DNA of 7,797 nt. Origin: Verrucomicrobiota bacterium. GTDB lineage: Bacteria > Verrucomicrobiota > Verrucomicrobiia > Verrucomicrobiales > DEV007. The position numbers and the translations under genes were made by a program. This document shows positions 1 through 5,739 of the stretch, in pieces. Under the pieces are notes generated by a model. It was not told where the DNA came from and ran no database searches. It saw nothing but the letters and a program-made list of their open reading frames with translations. Every line of letters begins with the position of its first letter. Within the stretch, counting starts at the first letter, position 1. The stretch covers positions 1 through 7,797 of the forward strand of contig JAQCER010000122.1 in NCBI GenBank assembly GCA_027618625.1. The letters run 5' to 3'.

Positions 1-2457
1 AACGGCGATGGTGTGGCCGACAAGCACACGGTGTTCCTTGATGACTTGCTCATCCCAACCGGGCTCGCGCTGGATACCGATGGTGTCTATCTGGCGCAAC
101 AACCGAACATCTGGTTCGTGCAGGACACCGATGGCGATGGCAAGGCGGACAGCAAGAAAGTATTGCTGCAGGGGTTCTCTGTCGAAGACAGTCATCACTC
201 GACCTCGGCATTCACCTGGGGGCCGGATGGATCATTTTACTTCAACGAAGGCGTATTCCTTTACACCCAGGTCGAAACTCCCTATGGGCCGCGGCGATCG
301 CGAGACGCCGCAGTGCATCGCTTCAAGCCAAGCACCCAGCGGTTCGATGTCATGTCCCACCGCGACTACAACAATCCCTGGGGAATCGCGTTCGATCGCT
401 GGGGGCAGAGCGTGGTCTCGGATGCATCAGATGGGAATCACTACAATTTTGCCGCCGTCATCACTGCCTTCGACTATCCGGCGAAAATCATTCCTCCCGC
501 TTCCATGCTCAAGCGCGGACGCCCGATGGCCGGCAATGTCATCGTCTCAAGTCGCCACTTCCCAGACGATGTGCAGGGCACGCATCTCAACAACCAGTGC
601 ATCCAGGGAACGCGCTGGGACCGCCTGATCGAGGAAGGCTCCGGCTGGCGCACCGAGGCATTACCGGATTTGATCCAGTCAAGTGACTCAACTTACCGCC
701 CGGTTGCTTCGGCCTTCGGGCCGGACGGCGCGCTTTACATTCTCGACTTCTGCAATCCGCGCATCGGCCACATGTTCTTTTCCAGGAACGAGGTGAATCG
801 CGATTATTCCCACGGTCGCATCTGGCGCATCACGGCAACGGGCAGACCACTGCTGAAGATGCCGAAGATTCGCGGCGAATCGCCAGAGCGGTTGCTGGAA
901 CTCCTGCGCGAACCGGAAGATCATGTGCGGCACTGGGCGCGTCGCTTTTTGCAAAAAGGTGCCGCGAGTGAAGTCATGCCTGCTCTGGAGAAATGGGTCG
1001 CGGCACTGGACAAGCAGGATCCTGAATACGCGCACCTGCTCACCGAAGCCCTGTGGGTCTACGAAGGTCGCGACATCGTCAACAAGGATTTGCTGAATCA
1101 TGTGCTGGGCCTCGATGAACCAATGGCCCGCGCTGCCGCAGTGCGAGTGATTCGGCACTGGCTGGTTGCCGATACCATCACTGATGATGAAGGAATCAAA
1201 CTGCTGGCGAAACACATCGTGGACGAGAGTGAGCGTGTGCGTCTCGAGGCTGTCACTGCGACCGGCTTTTTGCAGTCACCAGAGGCCAGCGAGCTTGCTG
1301 TGTACGCCTCCACCTTGCCCATGGACGCCAACATGCGCACTGCTATCCGGCAAACGTTGAAAGCACTGGCGAAGTACGGAGAACCAACGTCCGACCTGGG
1401 GCGTCGCTTTGCCCTGAAGATCATCCCAAGGGAAGAACTCATGGCGATGCCGATGGACCCGCTGGTGGCCGAGACCATCCTGCGTCGTCCAGATTGCTCG
1501 CTCGAAGAAAAGCAACGCGCCATGGAGGCGGCGATGAAGGAGAAGAATCTCAGCCGCGCCAGAATCCTTGTCGATGCCATCGGCAACTTGAAAGCTGCCG
1601 AGGATGGCGCTGTCGAAGCGCTGCGTCCCTTGCTCCTGCAATCCGATCCGGCGGACATCCAGCGCCACCTGTTACAGCTGACACAGTTCGCCAGCTCCGC
1701 CCCGACTGAGAACATTCGGCACCTGATTCTCGCTGGCCTCACCGTGGCGGAAGGCAACATGAGCGCTGCCTCGCTCACTGGCCAGCCAGATCGGGATGTT
1801 TATCTTTCACTGTTGCTCATTGATCACGAAGAGACCCTGAAGGCATGTTACGATCCGATCCGGAAAGACATGCTCCGATATCAGGACGACGCGACCCGCA
1901 GAGCAGCCTTCCTGGCGATTGCCCATATCCCGTTCGAGCGGGCCTCGACCCTCAAGTTGCTCGGCAAGAATATCCTTGATGCGTCTCATCGTAGCGAGCG
2001 CCGGTTCGCTGCGATCGAAGCATTGAACCTGATCCCGCAGCAGGAATGGCCCGACGCGTTAAAGCCGTTTGCTTTGAGCAACATCACCATCAATGCCATC
2101 CCTTCCTCGCTGCTCTATGATCAAAAAGAGATCACCGTCCGCGCCGGCCAACCCCTCAAGATTCCACTCGAAAACAACGATGATCTCGATCACAACCTCG
2201 TCATCGGCACCCCGGGAGCCCTGCAGGAAATTGGCATGGCCGCAGCGCAAATGGTCGCCCTGCCAGCAGAAGAAGGGGTCCGAAAAAACTACATCCCGGA
2301 ACTCCCCAGCGTGCTTGCCGGAACTCCCATCATCGGCAAAGGCAAATCGGAAACCCTCACCTTGTTCGCACCCATAACTCCCGGCGACTACATCTACGTC
2401 TGCACCTACCCCGGTCACTTCGGCACCATGAATGGTGTCATGAAAGTGATTGAGTAA
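1..2457 (+). CDS. PVC-type membrane-bound dehydrogenase-like protein with C-terminal cupredoxin domain (5' partial)
   Basis: The reading frame is open from the first base, so the start lies upstream; 818 codons are visible before TAA. Counting the first codon as residue 1, roughly 5-285 resemble the beta-propeller of the 'putative membrane-bound dehydrogenase' family (TIGR02604-like) of Planctomycetota and Verrucomicrobiota. Hallmarks are NPWGIAFDRWGQ (about 125-136), FGPDGALYILDF (239-250) and HGRIWRITATGRPL (271-284). A calcium-loop-like DTDGDGKAD sits at 42-50, and NGDG at the very edge suggests a second. Residues about 295-690 are helical and HEAT-like. Residues about 695-818 form a cupredoxin domain with likely type I copper ligands H731 (DHNLV), C801, H806 and M810 (CTYPGHFGTM, same spacing as azurin). 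No CxxCH heme motif occurs in the visible part. Inferred role: exported redox protein passing electrons through copper; the substrate is unknown. Family assignment is firm, function is not. Confidence 0.9.
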   Translation, partial: NGDGVADKHTVFLDDLLIPTGLALDTDGVYLAQQPNIWFVQDTDGDGKADSKKVLLQGFSVEDSHHSTSAFTWGPDGSFYFNEGVFLYTQVETPYGPRRSRDAAVHRFKPSTQRFDVMSHRDYNNPWGIAFDRWGQSVVSDASDGNHYNFAAVITAFDYPAKIIPPASMLKRGRPMAGNVIVSSRHFPDDVQGTHLNNQCIQGTRWDRLIEEGSGWRTEALPDLIQSSDSTYRPVASAFGPDGALYILDFCNPRIGHMFFSRNEVNRDYSHGRIWRITATGRPLLKMPKIRGESPERLLELLREPEDHVRHWARRFLQKGAASEVMPALEKWVAALDKQDPEYAHLLTEALWVYEGRDIVNKDLLNHVLGLDEPMARAAAVRVIRHWLVADTITDDEGIKLLAKHIVDESERVRLEAVTATGFLQSPEASELAVYASTLPMDANMRTAIRQTLKALAKYGEPTSDLGRRFALKIIPREELMAMPMDPLVAETILRRPDCSLEEKQRAMEAAMKEKNLSRARILVDAIGNLKAAEDGAVEALRPLLLQSDPADIQRHLLQLTQFASSAPTENIRHLILAGLTVAEGNMSAASLTGQPDRDVYLSLLLIDHEETLKACYDPIRKDMLRYQDDATRRAAFLAIAHIPFERASTLKLLGKNILDASHRSERRFAAIEALNLIPQQEWPDALKPFALSNITINAIPSSLLYDQKEITVRAGQPLKIPLENNDDLDHNLVIGTPGALQEIGMAAAQMVALPAEEGVRKNYIPELPSVLAGTPIIGKGKSETLTLFAPITPGDYIYVCTYPGHFGTMNGVMKVIE

Positions 2458-2547
2458 GGGGCGTCGATCGGGTGCGCCAGCGCAAGCAAACTCGCCGCTG
2501 TTGTGGCTAAAATAGATCTGACTCCCACATTTTGTACTTCCCTTGCC

Positions 2548-2563
2548 TGTTTCACGTGGAATG
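2548..2563. promoter_or_regulatory. parS-like 16-mer (candidate ParB-binding site)
   Basis: The sequence TGTTTCACGTGGAATG contains the CACGTG core. Read on the minus strand it is CATTCCACGTGAAACA, which equals the Bacillus subtilis-type parS TGTTCCACGTGAAACA at 14 of 16 positions; both differences are in the outer two bases of one half-site. It lies in the gap before the PQQ-like gene and overlaps the ATG at 2561. An alternative is an operator for another CACGTG-binding regulator, or chance. Confidence 0.4.
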
Positions 2564-2572
2564 ATCACAAGC

Positions 2573-3886
2573 ATGAAAACCCGTTTGCCCCTCCATTGTA
2601 AAAGCGGCCGTCTCAGCATTTGCTGCCACTTTACTGCAAGCTTCATCGTTACCACCCTCTTCTCGTTATCAGTAGCTTCGGCTTCTGAAGACTGGCCATC
2701 GTGGCGTGGCCCCGCCTTTGACGGTAGTCGGGCGGGAAAAGATTATCCGACCAAGTGGAGTTCCGATAAGGTTGCGTGGAAGGTCGCACTTCCAGGTAAG
2801 GGCGCATCCTGTCCAATCATCTGGGGCGACCAAATCTACGTCTCCTCGCCAGACGCTGGCGTAGACGCTGTACTCGCTTTTAACCATGAAGGGAAGGAGC
2901 TATGGCGAACCCGTCTGGGCAAGGAAGACGCACCCAGGCACAAGACGCTGGGGACCAGTAGCAACGCCTCGCCAGTGACCGACGGCAAGGGCGTTTTCGT
3001 CTACTTCAAGAGCGGCAATCTCGTAGCGCTGGAAACGGACGGGAAGATCCGCTGGCAACGAAACCTGACTGAGGAATTCGGCGCGGAAGAACTCTACTGG
3101 GATCAGGGCAGCTCGCCGATTCTAATTGGCGAGCTTCTCATCCTCGCACGTCTTCACGGAGGCGACTCATGGATCGCGGGCTTCGACAAAGCCACTGGTG
3201 AGATCCGCTGGAAGAAGGAACGTGACTACGAGTGTCCTGCCGAGAACGACCACGGGTACTCCTCGCCCATACCCTTCCGCCACGGTGACCGCGACGCCAT
3301 GCTCGTCTGGTGTTCCGACCGCCTTACCGCTCACGCTGCTGACGATGGTTCGCTGCTCTGGTCCTGCACAGGATTCAATCCCGATTCCAACACGCTCTGG
3401 CCTCCTATCGCGACGCCAGTGATCGCTGGTGGAAATGTCATCGTTCCTGTCGGCCGTGATGATCGCCAGCAAGCGGGCGTACATGCTGTCCGCTTGGGAG
3501 GTGAAGGCGATGTTTCTGCAACCCATCGTGCTTGGGAGCGCGATGATTTTGGGGTATTCGTCGCCAGTCCCGTGGCCTATGAGGGGCGCGTCTACCTGCT
3601 TCGGCACAAGGGAAAGGTCGTCTGCCTCGACCCGGTGACCGGTAAACCGCATTGGGAGGCAGAGTTTCCTCGCGAGTCAGATGCCTACTACGCCTCACCC
3701 GTGATTGCAGGTGGCATCCTCTACGCAGCTCGGGAAGACGGCGTGGTCTTCGCTGCCCGCATCGGCGAGAATTTTGAGATCCTTGGCGAGAACGACATGG
3801 GCGAGCAAATCCTAGCCACCCCGGTTCCCTTAGGCGGAGGACGTCTCCTCCTCCGTGGCTCCGCACATCTCTTCTGCGTCGATTGA
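2573..3886 (+). CDS. Secreted PQQ-like (BamB-type) beta-propeller repeat protein
   Basis: The 437-residue product begins MKTRLPLH and has a signal peptide: basic residues, a hydrophobic stretch at about 14-34, and a probable cleavage after ASA (residue 37) just before SEDWPSWRGP. The mature start WPSWRGPAFDG is typical of PVC-group PQQ-like proteins. Beta-propeller blades follow, each marked by a tryptophan after a Gly-rich turn: GKELW (108-111), GKIRW (158-161), GEIRW (209-213), DGSLLW (258-263) and TGKPHW (357-361). The C-terminus LLLRGSAHLFCVD is a normal family ending. The fold is that of BamB and quinoprotein dehydrogenases, but I see no proof of PQQ binding or enzyme activity; a periplasmic scaffold role is equally possible. 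The start is uncertain: ATG 2561 (GTGGA directly abutting) and TTG 2543 are in frame, while for ATG 2573 the same GTGGA lies 12 bases upstream. It follows the dehydrogenase-like gene by 115 bases and could be co-transcribed. Confidence 0.9.
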   Translation: MKTRLPLHCKSGRLSICCHFTASFIVTTLFSLSVASASEDWPSWRGPAFDGSRAGKDYPTKWSSDKVAWKVALPGKGASCPIIWGDQIYVSSPDAGVDAVLAFNHEGKELWRTRLGKEDAPRHKTLGTSSNASPVTDGKGVFVYFKSGNLVALETDGKIRWQRNLTEEFGAEELYWDQGSSPILIGELLILARLHGGDSWIAGFDKATGEIRWKKERDYECPAENDHGYSSPIPFRHGDRDAMLVWCSDRLTAHAADDGSLLWSCTGFNPDSNTLWPPIATPVIAGGNVIVPVGRDDRQQAGVHAVRLGGEGDVSATHRAWERDDFGVFVASPVAYEGRVYLLRHKGKVVCLDPVTGKPHWEAEFPRESDAYYASPVIAGGILYAAREDGVVFAARIGENFEILGENDMGEQILATPVPLGGGRLLLRGSAHLFCVD

Positions 3887-3887
3887 G

Positions 3888-3923
3888 GCCACTCCTGCGG
3901 CGACTCCTGAGGCCTCTCCTGCA
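3888..3923 (+). repeat. Three tandem 12-base imperfect repeats after the PQQ-like gene
   Basis: Just after the TGA stop at 3884-3886 come three 12-base units: GCCACTCCTGCG, GCGACTCCTGAG and GCCTCTCCTGCA. They share ACTCCTG or TCTCCTG at the same offset. In one reading frame, different from that of the gene before, they read Ala-Thr-Pro-Ala, Ala-Thr-Pro-Glu, Ala-Ser-Pro-Ala and then reach TAG at 3927-3929. There is no T-tract, so this does not look like an intrinsic terminator. Confidence 0.6.
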
Positions 3924-3955
3924 GCGTAGAGCGTCAAGATTATTACTCTAACACT

Positions 3956-5608
3956 ATGACCAATTTCCGCATTGCCGCGATCGTCGGTGTTTTCTTGTCG
4001 CTTAACACTGGTGTTACTGCAGACGAGCAAGAGCTGACTGCAGATAAGCTCTTCAGTCCCGAGCACATTGTTCAGGTTGAAATCGAAGTTCCCGATGATG
4101 AGTGGGACAAGCTTTGCGCGCAGACGCGATCCTTTCCCGATGCATTGGGCAAAACGATTGCGAAGTCGCCCTACAGCAATGTGAAGGCGAACATCACTGT
4201 CGACGGGATGCGTATCGAAAACGTTGGAATTCGTAAGAAGGGCTTCATCGGGTCACTTGACAAGGTGCGGCCGTCCCTGAAGGTCAACTTCTCTGAATAC
4301 CAGAAGCAGGATTCTGTCGGTGGTCTCGACGGGCTCACCTTGAACAACAACAAGCAGGATCCGAGTAACATGACGCAGGTGCTTGCTTATCAGTTGTTCA
4401 ATGACTCAGGGACTGCTGCGTCGAGGTGCAACTTTGCGAACGTGACCGTTAACGGTAGATCGCTCGGGATCTACTCGAACGTGGAATCGATTCGAAAGCC
4501 GTTCTTGAAACGGGCCTTTGGCGATGGTGGAGGAGAGTTGTTCGAAGGCACCGTAACAGATTTTCTGGATGGTTGGATGCAAAAGTTCGAAGCAAAGGAC
4601 AAGCGCTCCAAGTTATCGACACTTGAGCAGCTGCGCGCCGTTGTGGAGAAGGAAGACCTTCAGTATGACGAAGTCGATGCTGTGCTGGACATCGAGGCCT
4701 TCGTGAAATTCTGGGCGATGGAAAGTCTCATCGGCTTCTGGGACGGCTACACCAATAACCAGAACAACTACTTCGTTTATCAAAAGCCGGACAACGCGAA
4801 GTTCTACTTCATTCCCTGGGGAATTGACGCGGCCTTTTCCGAGACCATGCCCATTCCTCCCTTCTTTATCGCGCCGAAGTCGGTGCACTGCCAGTCGGTG
4901 CTGGCCAATCGACTCTATCGGCTGCCGAAGGTTCAGGAATTGTATCGCAAGACCATGATCGGCTTTCTGGAGACGCATTGGAAAGAAGACGAAGTGCTCG
5001 CGGATGTCGATCGACTTGAGAAACTGCTGTCGGCTGGGAAAGCGGAAGACGAGAAGTTTTCTAAGGCGGTTGTTGGGCTTCGAAGGTTCGTTCGATCGCG
5101 CCGCGGGACGCTGATGAAGGAGCTCGACGCGTGGCCAGTGAAGACAAAGGACAAGCCAAAATCGCCGCCTTACTTCACTGAGATCGGCACTGCCAAGGCA
5201 AAGTTTTCCACCCGCTGGTATGGAGATTCGCCCGACAATCCACTTGAGCAGGGTGAGGTCGAGATAGAGATGATGCTCAATGGGGAGGCGGTGAAGTTTG
5301 CACAGATCGGTGCAGTCGCCGAGTGGTCGAAGTTTCCCTCGCCTGAGGGAACGCAACCACCCTCGATCGCGCTGACCGGGAAAACCGAAACCGATGGGGA
5401 TGTGTTGGTGCTGGGCGTCAGTTGTGAAGCCAATGATTTTGTACCGTCGAAAACTCCCGTGGAGGTGCTTGGAATGCTATTTGGTTCTGGAAGGGGGCTG
5501 ATCATGGTCTCAGGCACGGCGAAACTGGACGCCGCCGCCAGTGAGCCTGAAGCTCCTGTAAAGGGCGAGCTGGATGTTCGAATCCTGCAGTTGTCCGGCG
5601 GTGAGTAA
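3956..5608 (+). CDS. Secreted CotH-family protein kinase
   Basis: The 550-residue product starts with a signal peptide (hydrophobic 6-20, probable cleavage VTA|DEQ after residue 22). Residues about 35-395 match the CotH family of atypical kinases, whose founding member phosphorylates spore coat proteins in Bacillus. Visible landmarks in order are VEIEVPDDEWDKL (41-53), GIRKKG (91-96), LTLNNNKQDPSNM (127-139), LGIYSNVE (170-177), WDGYTNNQNNYFVY (262-275) and FIPWGIDAAF (285-294). By family comparison D263 and D291 are the likely catalytic and metal-binding acidic residues, K94 or K95 the likely ATP-contacting lysine region. Residues about 405-550 form a beta-rich tail I cannot assign. It probably phosphorylates exported proteins; the substrate is unknown. 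The ATG at 3956 is set by the signal peptide; no clear Shine-Dalgarno precedes it. The gene lies 69 bases after the PQQ-like gene, same strand. Confidence 0.9.
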   Translation: MTNFRIAAIVGVFLSLNTGVTADEQELTADKLFSPEHIVQVEIEVPDDEWDKLCAQTRSFPDALGKTIAKSPYSNVKANITVDGMRIENVGIRKKGFIGSLDKVRPSLKVNFSEYQKQDSVGGLDGLTLNNNKQDPSNMTQVLAYQLFNDSGTAASRCNFANVTVNGRSLGIYSNVESIRKPFLKRAFGDGGGELFEGTVTDFLDGWMQKFEAKDKRSKLSTLEQLRAVVEKEDLQYDEVDAVLDIEAFVKFWAMESLIGFWDGYTNNQNNYFVYQKPDNAKFYFIPWGIDAAFSETMPIPPFFIAPKSVHCQSVLANRLYRLPKVQELYRKTMIGFLETHWKEDEVLADVDRLEKLLSAGKAEDEKFSKAVVGLRRFVRSRRGTLMKELDAWPVKTKDKPKSPPYFTEIGTAKAKFSTRWYGDSPDNPLEQGEVEIEMMLNGEAVKFAQIGAVAEWSKFPSPEGTQPPSIALTGKTETDGDVLVLGVSCEANDFVPSKTPVEVLGMLFGSGRGLIMVSGTAKLDAAASEPEAPVKGELDVRILQLSGGE

Positions 5609-5630
5609 GGCTTGGGAGCGCGGATGCTTC

Positions 5631-5662
5631 GGTTCGTTAGAGGTCCGTTGGTAAACGAAACC
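5631..5662. terminator. Hairpin between convergent genes, possible terminator
   Basis: GGTTCGTT (5631-5638) can pair with AACGAAACC (5654-5662) with one bulged base and a 15-base loop. It lies 23 bases after the CotH stop and between two convergent genes, where a two-way terminator is expected. No T-tract follows on either strand, so termination is only a guess. Confidence 0.3.
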
Positions 5663-5670
5663 ACAAGATT

Positions 5671-5696
5671 GGCGATCCCTTGTAGGATGGGGAGCC
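5671..5696. other. Second small hairpin in the convergent gap
   Basis: GGC (5671-5673) with GCC (5694-5696), and TCCC (5676-5679) with GGGA (5690-5693), could form an interrupted 7-pair stem with a 10-base loop. It sits between the first hairpin and the stop of the minus-strand gene and might add to transcription end signals. The stem is weak and could be chance. Confidence 0.2.
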
Positions 5697-5739
5697 TATG
5701 TGATATGTGATGAGGGTGGGGGTTGCCTGAAAAATGCAG

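Noticed and set aside
8..628. Open frame of 206 codons in another forward frame at the left end
   Set aside because: It overlaps the clear beta-propeller frame and is a Ser/Arg/Thr-rich shadow without motifs.
1098..1778. Open frame of 226 codons on the minus strand inside the dehydrogenase-like gene
   Set aside because: Antisense to the helical-repeat region, rich in Ser, Ala and Arg, with no domain or signal peptide. Treated as a shadow.
2472..2487. Small TGCG...CGCA hairpin after the dehydrogenase-like gene
   Set aside because: Only four to five base pairs with a tiny loop and no T-tract, so not a credible terminator.
2501..2537. Possible sigma70-like promoter (TTGTGG with TAAAAT or TTGTAC nearby) before the PQQ-like gene
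   Set aside because: No pair of boxes has 16-18 base spacing, and promoter consensus in this phylum is not well known to me.
4613..5356. Long open frame of 247 codons on the minus strand inside the CotH gene
   Set aside because: It lies wholly antisense to a well-supported gene, has no recognisable family motif and reads as an odd mix rich in Arg, Leu and His, as expected for a shadow frame in GC-rich coding DNA.
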